Source: JAAZBW01 sp035647855 (GTDB taxonomy: Bacteria; Actinomycetota; Actinomycetes; Actinomycetales; Actinomycetaceae). From it: DNA of 32,074 nucleotides. Numbering within the stretch: the first letter of the stretch is position 1; each line of letters starts with the position of its first letter. The translations under genes were made by a program, and so were the position numbers. Where the stretch lies: NCBI GenBank assembly GCA_035647855.1, contig DASRMP010000008.1:1-32074 (forward strand), written 5' to 3'. The notes below the pieces were generated by a model. That model did no database searches, was not told where the DNA came from, and saw nothing but the letters and a program-made list of their open reading frames with translations. Positions 15,232 to 23,189 of the stretch are shown one piece after another.

Positions 15232-16725
15232 TCAAATAACAGTGAGCAGGACGACGCCGGTGTGTGCTCCGGGCACCGTCGCGACGGGCGCCTCCAGGTT
15301 GAGGGCCGCGCCGAGTACTGCCGTACCGATGGAGCTTCCGGCAGTTGCCGATCCCAGGACCGACCACCCAGCGATTCCCGAACCGGGGGCAACGGCCGGG
15401 CCGGCCTCGACGGCCGTACCCGCCGTGGCCGAATCAACCGTGGGAGTCCAACCGAGTTGCGTACCGGCAATCGTCGTACCGTCCACGGAAGTGAACCCAC
15501 GGACTCGTCCTGTGGCGGACCAACCCAGGCTGCCCGAACGGGTGTCGGTGACGGTGATGCCGGTGAGAGTCCCGGTGGACACGTAGCGATCCGCTGCTGC
15601 GTTGAGCGTGAGATCGGTCAGGTTCACAACCTCCGAGCCTGGTGCGACGGACACGACCAGTGCCCCTTCGCTCTCATGAAGGTTGACCCTCAGCTCCGGT
15701 CCAACGATCGGGGACGCTCCGTGGTCATCAACGTGGATGCTGACGGGAGCCGACTCCGCGATGACGTTGTGCTCGCGATCGTAGATCGCGGCCTTGACCT
15801 GCTGGTCACCAACCACCACGAATCCGAAGGTGTCGGTGAAGGCTCCCTCGACGACCTCCCAGGCGTCGGCGTCGGAGGCACGGGTGAACCAGTGGAAGTG
15901 ATCCGAGACCGTCGTCGGAGACTGTGACGCGGTGAGGCTCGCCAGCGCGCCCGTGTGGTAGTGGTTCGAGGCGTTGGTGATCGCCAGAGTGACCTCGGGA
16001 TCCGGATCGGGGTCCGGATCGGGGTCCGGAGCGGGATCGGGATCGGAATCCGGAGCGGTGGTTCCGACGATGAACGTGTAGGTCGCCGAGTTCGAGGTCG
16101 ACGTCTTGGTGCCGTCCTCACTGGTTACGGTGGCCTGCGCGGTGAGGTTGTACTCACCCGGTGCGGTGAAGCCCCAGGACGCGTGCACGTGGGCGAGGAA
16201 ATCCTGATGGATGGTGTCCGGCAGGGTGTAGCCGTCCTTCAGGATTTGGACGACGTTTCCGAACGTACCCGACGACCAGAGGTAGATCTCTCCCGGACCG
16301 TTCACCTCGCTAATCACGAAATCGACGTCCGCCTGCGAACCGTAGTACGAACCCAGGCCCTGGGAGTCCCAGCCGGGCCAGATGAGGTTCATATCCTGCG
16401 TCAGCGGCAGGAAGTAGAGCGACGTGGGCGCACCCGGTGGCAGGTAGGCGGGGGGCAGGCCCTCCATGAATGCCGCATCCTTGACGAACAACTCCACGGA
16501 CTCGGCAGTCCGTTGCACGTGGGAACCTGTGACGTCCTCCTTCAGGTTGAGTCGGATGCTGTTGTCGTCGTTGAGGGCGAGGTTGAACATATCGATGTGA
16601 CCCGTCTCCAACCGGATCGGGTCGTCCAGATCCGCCGCCTGTGCGAGCGTCGGCAGGGCCGTGAACGCGACCGCGGCCACAAGTGTGGCGGCAGCCAGAC
16701 GAGGTCGTCTTCTCGTCAGTTTCAT
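15232..16725 (-). CDS. Choice-of-anchor M protein with C-terminal WxL-like domain
   Basis: This 497-aa secreted protein has four parts. The signal peptide ends near LAQA|AD (residue 30). An actinobacterial anchor-M unit covers about 36-220, with TGHIDMF, SLYFLPLTQ, GPGEIY, SGTFG and HVHASWGFTAPG (179-190). An Asp-Pro linker spans 227-244, and a further beta domain about 245-340. The C-terminal region (about 365-497) has the layout of a WxL domain: TVTDTRSGSLGWSATGR, then TIAGTQLGWTP, then AGWSVLG, and an ending TGVVLLTVI. It has no LPxTG and no membrane helix, so wall attachment through the WxL-like domain is likely. The start at 16725 has AAGGAG upstream. It follows the LATTG protein by 69 bp. 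Confidence 0.85.
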   Translation of the reverse strand: MKLTRRRPRLAAATLVAAVAFTALPTLAQAADLDDPIRLETGHIDMFNLALNDDNSIRLNLKEDVTGSHVQRTAESVELFVKDAAFMEGLPPAYLPPGAPTSLYFLPLTQDMNLIWPGWDSQGLGSYYGSQADVDFVISEVNGPGEIYLWSSGTFGNVVQILKDGYTLPDTIHQDFLAHVHASWGFTAPGEYNLTAQATVTSEDGTKTSTSNSATYTFIVGTTAPDSDPDPAPDPDPDPDPDPEVTLAITNASNHYHTGALASLTASQSPTTVSDHFHWFTRASDADAWEVVEGAFTDTFGFVVVGDQQVKAAIYDREHNVIAESAPVSIHVDDHGASPIVGPELRVNLHESEGALVVSVAPGSEVVNLTDLTLNAAADRYVSTGTLTGITVTDTRSGSLGWSATGRVRGFTSVDGTTIAGTQLGWTPTVDSATAGTAVEAGPAVAPGSGIAGWSVLGSATAGSSIGTAVLGAALNLEAPVATVPGAHTGVVLLTVI

Positions 16726-16794
16726 GGAACTCTCCTTACTTGGTGGGCGACGTGGGCCGGGCGGCACACGCCGGGGTGAGGGAAGTCTGCTGCC

Positions 16795-18636
16795 TCACGC
16801 GAAGCGTTCACGGGGACGGGGTGGCTGGGGAGCAAGTGCTCGTGCGCCCATGAATGCGAAGCCGACCACGAGGAAGGTGGCTGCAAGTGTGAGGGTCTCG
16901 GCGATTTCCTGGGGACCGGTGGTTGCGAGCGTCGAACGGCCGCCGGCTCCTCCGCCGGTCCCTCCGCCTCCGGTTCCCCCACCACCGGCACCGGGTGTGA
17001 GCTCGCACGGCTCACCGTCAGGCGTTCGACCAACGGTGCGAGTCACGGTCTGAGAACGGGCGGCAGAGGAGGCATCACCGGGACCCACGAAGAACGTCAG
17101 GGTCGCCGTGGCCGACTGCTGCCGGCCGTCCACGTTCCCCGAGAACGTCAACGTCGTGTAGTAGGCACCCGGTTGAGAGAACGCCCAGATGGCGTGCACA
17201 TGCACACCCGAACCACCGACCTCGATCACTGTGGAGCGATCGAACCCGGCCATGGTCCCGAAGTACTTCTCGCCGAGCTGTCCGAACGAGTCGATGGTAT
17301 ACACGCCGAGCTGCCCGGGTCCCTCCACCTTGTCCAGGGTGAGGGTGACGCCACCGTCAACATGCCCGGCGATCGTGGGATGCTGCGTGTTCCAGCCGAG
17401 CCACGGCACGCCGGAGGACTGTGTGAGCGGGATCTGCCAGACGGTTCCACTGCCGAGGAAGTCGAACTGGCCACCGGGCGCCTGGACCGCTGCCGAGTCG
17501 GTCAGGTGGAAGACCAACGAGCCCGGATCGATCCACTGCGCGGGAACCGAGCGATCATCCTTCACCCGGGCGGTCATGCCGCCGCCCTCCATCACCGGCC
17601 CGAAGTCGAAGTGCCCGGAGGTGACCACGTCCGCGGCGCCGGCACCGGACTCCTCCGTGATCTCGGTGGGCAGGCACACCGGCTCGGATTCCTCGGGCTG
17701 TCCCTGTGGGTTGTCCGCTGCTGCGGGACTCTCGTTCTCCGTGGGGGCGACGGCGAGCGGTGCGGCGGCAGGCTCCGCGGCGGCGATAGGCGCGGCGGCG
17801 AGAGGCTCCGCCGCAAGGGGTGCGGCCGCAAAGGGCTCTGCCGCGAAGGGCTCTGCCGCGAAGGGCTCAGCCGCAAAGGGCTCCGCCGCAAAGGGCTCAG
17901 CCGCAAGCGCTGCGGGCTCGAGGCCCTCCGCCTCTTCGGAGTGCACCGACTCGGTGGAGTCCGCCGCCGGGGCGGGATCGCTCGGTATCTCGGAAGACCC
18001 TCCCGTGTCTCCGGCGGCGTCGGCAGGCGCATCACCCGACGTGTCCGAGGGGCTGTCCGATGCACCGTGGTCGGAGACGAGAAACTCAACCCGATGCGGC
18101 TCGGACACCAGCTCGGTGCCATCCAGGAGCGCGCCCGCGGCCAGGAGGACAGCGGAGTAATCACCGGGCTCGGTGAAAGTCCAGGTGGTGCCGGTCGAGG
18201 TGCCCGCCAGCACCGTCGTCACCACCGAGTCCCCGGGTCCCCCTTCCGATCCGCCACCCGCAGGATGGTCGACCACCACGCCGCCGGGACCCTCGATGTC
18301 CAGAACTGTGATCTCGATCTGATCATCGGCAAGAAGGCCGGACGGCACATCCCGGGCCGAGAGTGGCAGCCGGGCCGGCGTCGCCGTGGCGGCACTGATC
18401 CCCGCGGATGAGGAGGCGCCGGGAGACGAGGCCTGCGTCGTCGTCGCGAGGACGAGCGTGCCCGGGGCATAGGTCACCTGGACCGCTGCTTCCTCTGCCA
18501 GCGGTTCGGCCGGCTGGTTGGCCGCCACGAGCGGCGTGGCGAGCAGGAGCCCACCGGAGACCGCGAAGGCGGAAGCGGCAAGCGCTGTGAGGATCCTCCG
18601 GGCACTACCCCGTCTCCTCGATTTCTGGATGGTCAT
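16795..18636 (-). CDS. ABC transporter-associated wall-anchored repeat protein (anchor-M, LATTG sortase signal)
   Basis: This 613-aa cell-wall protein has a signal peptide (about 1-39) and a degenerate anchor-M unit (about 107-190, TTWTFTEPGDY without the H-x-H). A low-complexity Ala/Glu/Pro region follows with AEPFA repeats (247-270). A full anchor-M unit covers about 340-515, with SGHFDFG, FDFLGSGTVWQIPLTQ, VPWLGWNTQ, VEGPGQLGVY and HVHAIWAFSQPG (479-490). A Gly/Thr linker then leads to LATTG (570-574), a hydrophobic helix and a basic tail. LAxTG is the signal used by class E sortases in high-GC Gram-positives. No sortase gene is in the window. The ATG at 18636 overlaps the permease stop (ATGA) and has GAGAGGAG upstream. 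Confidence 0.88.
   Translation of the reverse strand: MTIQKSRRRGSARRILTALAASAFAVSGGLLLATPLVAANQPAEPLAEEAAVQVTYAPGTLVLATTTQASSPGASSSAGISAATATPARLPLSARDVPSGLLADDQIEITVLDIEGPGGVVVDHPAGGGSEGGPGDSVVTTVLAGTSTGTTWTFTEPGDYSAVLLAAGALLDGTELVSEPHRVEFLVSDHGASDSPSDTSGDAPADAAGDTGGSSEIPSDPAPAADSTESVHSEEAEGLEPAALAAEPFAAEPFAAEPFAAEPFAAEPFAAAPLAAEPLAAAPIAAAEPAAAPLAVAPTENESPAAADNPQGQPEESEPVCLPTEITEESGAGAADVVTSGHFDFGPVMEGGGMTARVKDDRSVPAQWIDPGSLVFHLTDSAAVQAPGGQFDFLGSGTVWQIPLTQSSGVPWLGWNTQHPTIAGHVDGGVTLTLDKVEGPGQLGVYTIDSFGQLGEKYFGTMAGFDRSTVIEVGGSGVHVHAIWAFSQPGAYYTTLTFSGNVDGRQQSATATLTFFVGPGDASSAARSQTVTRTVGRTPDGEPCELTPGAGGGGTGGGGTGGGAGGRSTLATTGPQEIAETLTLAATFLVVGFAFMGARALAPQPPRPRERFA
17827..17898 (-). repeat. 15-bp tandem repeats encoding AEPFA
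   Basis: Near-identical 15-bp units such as GCCGCGAAGGGCTCT (plus strand) encode AEPFA five times. Degenerate AAPLA/AEPLA copies follow down to about 17745. This is an in-frame length-variable spacer in the wall protein, keeping its domain away from the wall. Confidence 0.9.
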
Positions 18637-19589
18637 ATGATGGCTCCTCTCGTGGCCGGGACAGGTTCCAGTGCGGAGTCTGCGGGAGGTGGCTCCACCG
18701 CAGGGAGATGCAGTTCCGGTTCGGCAGGAATATCGATCCGTCGGCGGCGCACGGCCGCAAGGAGACCGTGGCGGGGCGCGAGGAACCACACGAACAGGAA
18801 GATCGCGGTGAGGACGAGCACGATGGTGCCGCCCGTGGGGAGGTCGAAGGACCAGGAGAGATACAGGCCGACAATCGCGGCGGTGGCACCGATCACGGGT
18901 GACACGGCCATCATCACGCCGAGCCGGTCCGTGAGGAGGCGGGCGGTGGCGGCGGGTGTCACGAGGAGGGCGAGCACCAGGATGTTGCCGATCGTCTGCA
19001 CGCTGATCACCACCGAGAGCGTCACGAGCACGTACAGCACCAGATCCAGCCAGAACACGGGGATTCCCATCGCCCTCGCGGACTCGCGGTCGAGCGAGAT
19101 CGTGACGAGTTCCTTGTGGAACGCGAACAGGACCGCGAGAACCAGCACTCCCGTGATGCCCACCACGTAGAGATCCGAGGTGGGGATTCCGGTGATCGAG
19201 CCGAACAGGAACTGCTGGAGCGATCCCGCGTAGCCGGGAGCCTGGGAGATGACCACGATTCCGAGTGCGAATGCGGCGACGAACAGTACTCCGATCACGG
19301 AGTCCTCCCGCAGGCGCCGGTTCTGGGAGAAGACAGCCACCAGAACGGCAGTGAGCACGCCGGCCACGATCCCGCCGAGCACCAGGGAGCCGCCGAGCAC
19401 GAACGCCACCGCGAGGCCGGGAAACACGGCGTGCGCGACGGCGTCGCCGATGAACGCCATGCCGCGCAGCACCACGTAGGTGCCCACCACGCCGCACACG
19501 ATCGAGGACATGACGGCCACCGCCAGTGCCTTGCCGAGGAATGCGAGATCGGGGTTGAGGAGATCGGTGAGGAAGTCTGCCGGTGACAT
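18633..19589 (-). CDS. Anchored repeat-type ABC transporter permease (ZnuB-like)
   Basis: This 318-aa ABC-3 family permease, with about eight membrane segments, is the membrane channel of the metal importer. The family block RGMAFIGDAVAHAVFPG is near residues 42-58, and ISVQTIGNILVLALLVTPAA is also conserved. After the last helix (FLFVWFLAPRHG) a roughly 45-residue Pro/Glu-rich cytoplasmic tail follows, longer than in ZnuB. The ATG at 19589 shares one base with the ATPase stop (TGATG), so translation is coupled. The longer upstream frame is not used. Confidence 0.93.
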   Translation of the reverse strand: MSPADFLTDLLNPDLAFLGKALAVAVMSSIVCGVVGTYVVLRGMAFIGDAVAHAVFPGLAVAFVLGGSLVLGGIVAGVLTAVLVAVFSQNRRLREDSVIGVLFVAAFALGIVVISQAPGYAGSLQQFLFGSITGIPTSDLYVVGITGVLVLAVLFAFHKELVTISLDRESARAMGIPVFWLDLVLYVLVTLSVVISVQTIGNILVLALLVTPAATARLLTDRLGVMMAVSPVIGATAAIVGLYLSWSFDLPTGGTIVLVLTAIFLFVWFLAPRHGLLAAVRRRRIDIPAEPELHLPAVEPPPADSALEPVPATRGAII

Positions 19590-20338
19590 CACGCCGCCCT
19601 CAGGATGCGCAGTAACGAGGAGTTGGTCCCCACACCGAACGTGGCCATCCACGCATCTGCGTCGGTGGCGAGATCCCTGGGTGTGCCATCAGCGATCACG
19701 GTGCGGTTCAGGAGTACGAGCCGGTCACAGGTGTCGAGGGCGGAGGCGATATCGTGCGTGGTCATGAGGATCGCGCGTCCCTCCCGGGCGAGATCCACAG
19801 CGAGCGCCGTGAGCATCTCCTGCGTGGGCATGTCCAGGCCGGAGAACGGCTCGTCCAGCAGGAGCAGGCGGGGGCGGAGTGCGAGGGCGCGTGCCACGAG
19901 TACCCGCTGGCGCTGACCACCCGAGAGTTGCCCCACGGGCCGGTCTGCCAGTTCGGTCATCTGGACGCGGTCGAGGGCCTCGGCCACGGCCCGCCAGTGC
20001 TCGGAGTCTGGCCGGCGGAACGGGCCGAGCCGTCCGGTGAGGCCGGTCATGACAACCTCGGCCACGGAGATCGGGAACTCCCAGGCGAACTCGTGCCGTT
20101 GCGGGACGTACCCCACCGGAGTGCCACCTGCCCGTGCCTCGCGGCCGCCCACGTGGACAGTGCCCACCGAGGCGCGGAGGATGCCCAGGATCGTGCGGAG
20201 CAACGTGGTCTTGCCGGCACCGTTGGGGCCAATGAGGCCCACGAGTTCGCCGCTGTCCACTGCCAGGCTCGTGTGGTGGAGCACGGTCCGTCCGCCGAGT
20301 TCGACGGCTACGTCATCAACGTGAAGGACAGCCGTCAT
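19589..20338 (-). CDS. Anchored repeat-type ABC transporter ATP-binding protein
   Basis: This 249-aa ATPase is of the ZnuC/metal-importer type. Walker A is GPNGAGKT (37-44), the Q-loop YVPQRHEFAWEFPISV (77-92) is the form typical of Mn/Zn importers, signature LSGGQ is at 138-142, Walker B LLLLDEP at 158-164, and the H-loop is TTHD. Length matches the family. It overlaps the upstream anchor-M gene by 4 bp (ATGA) and the permease by 1 bp. Confidence 0.94.
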   Translation of the reverse strand: MTAVLHVDDVAVELGGRTVLHHTSLAVDSGELVGLIGPNGAGKTTLLRTILGILRASVGTVHVGGREARAGGTPVGYVPQRHEFAWEFPISVAEVVMTGLTGRLGPFRRPDSEHWRAVAEALDRVQMTELADRPVGQLSGGQRQRVLVARALALRPRLLLLDEPFSGLDMPTQEMLTALAVDLAREGRAILMTTHDIASALDTCDRLVLLNRTVIADGTPRDLATDADAWMATFGVGTNSSLLRILRAA

Positions 20339-21378
20339 TGCATATCACCCCCAGCGGACGGACCGTGCTCGGAGGCATCCGCGTGCGCAGAGAAGGCACG
20401 TCTACGCACGCGTCGCTGTCGTGCGACGCCTCCGATGACCGCGGCCACAAGAACGAGGACGGCAACGCCGATGCCTCCGATGAGCAGCGGGGAGGCGCTG
20501 GTCCCGGAGTTCTCCTCACCTGTGTCCGCGGGGTCTGTGGTGGCCGGATCGGCCTGTTCATTGGTGTTCCCGTCCGGCGCTTCCGGCTCTCCCCCGGACC
20601 ACTCGGTCGCCAGTGCGTCCTGCGGATCCGTTGCGGAGCCGATTGCGAGGCGGAACTCCTGCGTGTCCGACGCCGTGGTGCCGTCGAGCAGTTCGGCCTC
20701 CACCCGCAGTTGGACTAGGTGTACGCCGGGCTCCGTGAACACCCAGTTCGCGTGCGTGTGGGTGTTGACGTCCACCCAGATGGGCTGTGGTTCCTCCGAG
20801 CGGGAATCCCAGAGCAGCTGGGGCTCTCCGAACGTGCCGGACTGCAGGTACACGGTGAGTTCTCCCGGCCCTTCGAGTCCGGTGAGTTCGATCGTGACGC
20901 CCCGGTCAATGGCCGCCATCACCTCGGGGTCCTGGGTGTTCCAGCCGAGCCAGACCACGTCCGGGTTCTGGGTCTGCGGCACCACCCACACGTCCGTACC
21001 GGGTTCGGCGCCGAGGAATTCGTAGGCGGGATCGTCCGGGACCGTGAGGATCGAGCCGTCGAGCACGTGCATGACGGTCTCCTCCGGGAACCGCCACACA
21101 CTCGTGGCGCCGTCGTCCGCCTTCGCGGCGTCGTCGTGAATGAGGAAGGTCCACTGCCCCTCCACGTACCGCGGACCAAGATCCACGTGGCCGTCCGTGA
21201 TCACGTGCTCGCCGGTGACGATCGGCTGGTCCTCCGCCACGGTCTGGTCAAGGTTGGGATCCTCGATGTCCGCGAGCGCCGGTGCGGGGATGATGGTGAC
21301 GGCGAGCGCCGCGGAGAGTCCCGCGAGCCGCCTGGCGAGCGCCGCGAGCGAGGGGAGGGTTCGGCGGGGGAAGGGCAT
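20335..21378 (-). CDS. Membrane-anchored choice-of-anchor M surface protein
   Basis: This 347-aa protein has a signal peptide (1-36, PAPALA|D) and one complete anchor-M unit: DGHVDLG (62-68), YEFLGAEPGTDVWVVPQTQ (119-137), VVWLGWNTQ (141-149), GPGELTVYLQSGTFG and HTHANWVFTEPG (207-218). An acidic Thr/Asp/Pro stalk follows, then a membrane helix (about 297-319) and a cytoplasmic basic/His-containing tail. It has no LPxTG, so it stays in the membrane. The conserved H-x-H may bind metal and pass it to the importer (inference). The ATG at 21378 shares one base with the preceding stop (TGATG). Confidence 0.88.
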   Translation of the reverse strand: MPFPRRTLPSLAALARRLAGLSAALAVTIIPAPALADIEDPNLDQTVAEDQPIVTGEHVITDGHVDLGPRYVEGQWTFLIHDDAAKADDGATSVWRFPEETVMHVLDGSILTVPDDPAYEFLGAEPGTDVWVVPQTQNPDVVWLGWNTQDPEVMAAIDRGVTIELTGLEGPGELTVYLQSGTFGEPQLLWDSRSEEPQPIWVDVNTHTHANWVFTEPGVHLVQLRVEAELLDGTTASDTQEFRLAIGSATDPQDALATEWSGGEPEAPDGNTNEQADPATTDPADTGEENSGTSASPLLIGGIGVAVLVLVAAVIGGVARQRRVRRRAFSAHADASEHGPSAGGDMQ

Positions 21379-23018
21379 CAGATCTCTGTTCCGTCCTGTG
21401 ATGTGGAGGGGGTGAGGCACGTCTGCAGGGAATCCGCGTTGGCGCGGATCATCTCGAGATAGGTGGTCACCTCGCTGTCGAACGTGTCGCCCCAGATGGG
21501 ACACACGGCCACCCCCTGCTCTGCCGCGACCTCGGTGAGTGTGGAGGAGCGTGCGACGAGGTTGGGTTCGAGGAAGACCGCGGGTACCTCGAGGGCGCGC
21601 AGCGTCTCCGTCAGGCGACGACGATCGGCGAGCGACGGCTCGGTGGCGGGATTGGACGTCACGAATCCCGCGATCTCGACGTCGTAGGCGTGGGCGAGGT
21701 AGCCGAACGCATCGTGCGTGGTGATGAGGTGGCGGTTCTCTTCGGGGATCCTCGCAATGGTCTCCCGCATGTACACGTCCGCCTCATCGAGTTGGGCGAG
21801 GTAGGCGTCCGTGTTCTCGCGGTACTCCCGGGTGCCCGCTGGATCCACGCCGGAGAGGGTGTCCCGTATCAGCTGGACGTAGGCCATGCCGTTGCGGACG
21901 TTCTGCCACAGATGCGGATCGATCTCGCCGTGCACGTGCTTGCCGAGGACCGCCTGCGGGAGTTGGTAGATCTGGGTGCCCGGGCGTCCGAGGAAGCGGT
22001 ACTGCTGGCCGGCCGGGACCTCGTCAATCGCCTTCGCGGGCACCGAGATGACCACGTCCTGGGGCTCGAGGATCTCCTGGCTGTGCTCGCCTCCGCCCTG
22101 CGGGTCGTAGAGGACCTCCAGCTCGCGGGTTTCGATGTTGACCGTCAGATCGGCGTGGCCCTGATCGATGACGGTCCTGCCCGGCGCTGCCGTGGCCGGG
22201 TTCACCCCGACGGCGAAGGTGAAGGTCTCCTCGCCCATCCGCACCGGCCGGGACGTGTCGTCAACCCGGAGTTGGGCCTGCAACGTGAGGGTGTACACGC
22301 CGGCCTCCGTGAACGCCCACGAGAGATGTGTGTGCGCCTCGGCCGGAAGTGTTGCGGTGTCAAGTGCGTAGCCGTTCGTGGCGTCGAATCCGTCGGAGGA
22401 GTCGATGTAGATGTCCGTCTCGCCAAAGGTTCCCGTGAGGTAGGCGTAGATCTCGCCCGGTCCGGTTGCTGCTGTTGCGGAAAGTTCCACCTGCGAAGAG
22501 CGCGTGGTGCCGTGTTCTGCCCCGCCTCCACGTGCCCTCAGGCCGAGCCAGACGGTATCGAGCTGTGCGTTCTCCACGAGTGGTATGACCTCCGCGGCGT
22601 ACTTCACCGACTCCTCGGCTATGGAGACGTTCACCGCATCGTCCGAGAGATTCGCGTCCACCGTGCGGATGATGTTGTGCTCTTCCAGGAGGGCGTAGTT
22701 GCTGAAGGCCACATCGGCGTAGACCACGTTCCGTGCGTCCCGGAGCGTGGTCTCGTACGTGTGGGGATCCGCGCCGTCGGGAACGAGGGAGACCACCTGC
22801 ACGCGGTCACCCCCCACGTTCGCCACAAGGTCCCGGAGCAGTCCGGTGGTGGTGACCACCAGCACCTTGTCAGAATCCGCGGCAAGCACGGGTTTCGAGG
22901 CGCAGCCCACAAGAGTGAGCACGGCAGCAAGGCCGGCGACGACGGCGACACCGGCGACACCGGCGACGCCGGCGACGCCGGGACGTGACCATCGCACGCC
23001 ATGCCTGCTCACCTTCAC
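21378..23018 (-). CDS. Anchored repeat ABC transporter substrate-binding lipoprotein (TroA/ZnuA-like)
   Basis: This 546-aa metal-binding lipoprotein has its lipobox LVGC with Cys39. The TroA-like fold is split: the N-lobe covers about 50-145, an inserted region about 145-355, and the C-lobe about 360-535. Expected metal ligands are H86 (DGADPHTYE), H369 (EIDPHLW), H435 (TTHDAFGY) and D511 (WGDTFD). The insert holds anchor-M segments in swapped order: VWLG (156-159), GPGEIYAYLTGTFG and HTHLSWAFTEAG (229-240) come before QGHADL and YRFLGRPGTQIYQLPQ (340-355). The GTG start at 23018 is the best available, but its ribosome site is weak. It is the first gene of the locus, behind a Zur-type site. 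Confidence 0.92.
   Translation of the reverse strand: MKVSRHGVRWSRPGVAGVAGVAGVAVVAGLAAVLTLVGCASKPVLAADSDKVLVVTTTGLLRDLVANVGGDRVQVVSLVPDGADPHTYETTLRDARNVVYADVAFSNYALLEEHNIIRTVDANLSDDAVNVSIAEESVKYAAEVIPLVENAQLDTVWLGLRARGGGAEHGTTRSSQVELSATAATGPGEIYAYLTGTFGETDIYIDSSDGFDATNGYALDTATLPAEAHTHLSWAFTEAGVYTLTLQAQLRVDDTSRPVRMGEETFTFAVGVNPATAAPGRTVIDQGHADLTVNIETRELEVLYDPQGGGEHSQEILEPQDVVISVPAKAIDEVPAGQQYRFLGRPGTQIYQLPQAVLGKHVHGEIDPHLWQNVRNGMAYVQLIRDTLSGVDPAGTREYRENTDAYLAQLDEADVYMRETIARIPEENRHLITTHDAFGYLAHAYDVEIAGFVTSNPATEPSLADRRRLTETLRALEVPAVFLEPNLVARSSTLTEVAAEQGVAVCPIWGDTFDSEVTTYLEMIRANADSLQTCLTPSTSQDGTEI
22935..22979 (-). repeat. 9-bp tandem repeat in the lipoprotein signal peptide
   Basis: GGCGACACC/GGCGACGCC units at 22944, 22953, 22962 and 22971, with a variant at 22935, encode Gly-Val-Ala repeats in the hydrophobic core of the signal peptide. 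Copy number would tune the length of that core without a frameshift. Confidence 0.85.
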
Positions 23019-23043
23019 GCCGACCCGCCCACTTTCACGACTG

Positions 23044-23098
23044 CCTGCCAGACCTCACATACACCTGCCAGACCCCACATGCCTGCCAGACCCCACGT
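23044..23098 (-). repeat. Three 17-bp direct repeats in the 5' leader of the zinc-uptake operon
   Basis: CCTGCCAGACCCCACAT-type units (plus strand) start at 23044, 23064 and 23082, each with at most two differences. They lie between the Zur-type site and the start codon at 23018, so they are within the predicted untranslated leader. Confidence 0.85.
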
Positions 23099-23130
23099 AC
23101 ATGCCAGGCCTCGCAGCAATCCACCCTTGC

Positions 23131-23145
23131 TGATAATGATTCTCA
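23131..23145 (-). promoter_or_regulatory. Zur box (zinc uptake repressor operator)
   Basis: TGATAATGATTCTCA (minus strand TGAGAATCATTATCA) matches the actinobacterial Zur consensus TGAAAATGATTTTCA at 13 of 15 positions, with the 7-1-7 spacing. It lies just downstream of a predicted promoter and 113 bp before the substrate-binding lipoprotein start. Zn-loaded Zur would repress transcription. A Fur or Mn-dependent regulator is the main alternative. Confidence 0.8.
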
Positions 23146-23159
23146 TTACGATTAGGATG

Positions 23160-23189
23160 ATCATCTGCGAGTTGATGGGCGGGTGTCAA
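23160..23189 (-). promoter_or_regulatory. Predicted sigma-A promoter of the zinc-uptake locus
   Basis: On the minus strand, TTGACA (23189-23184, perfect -35) is separated by 18 bases from GATGAT (23165-23160, 4 of 6 matches to the -10 consensus). Transcription would start near 23153, directly before the Zur-type site, so bound repressor would block initiation. Confidence 0.65.
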
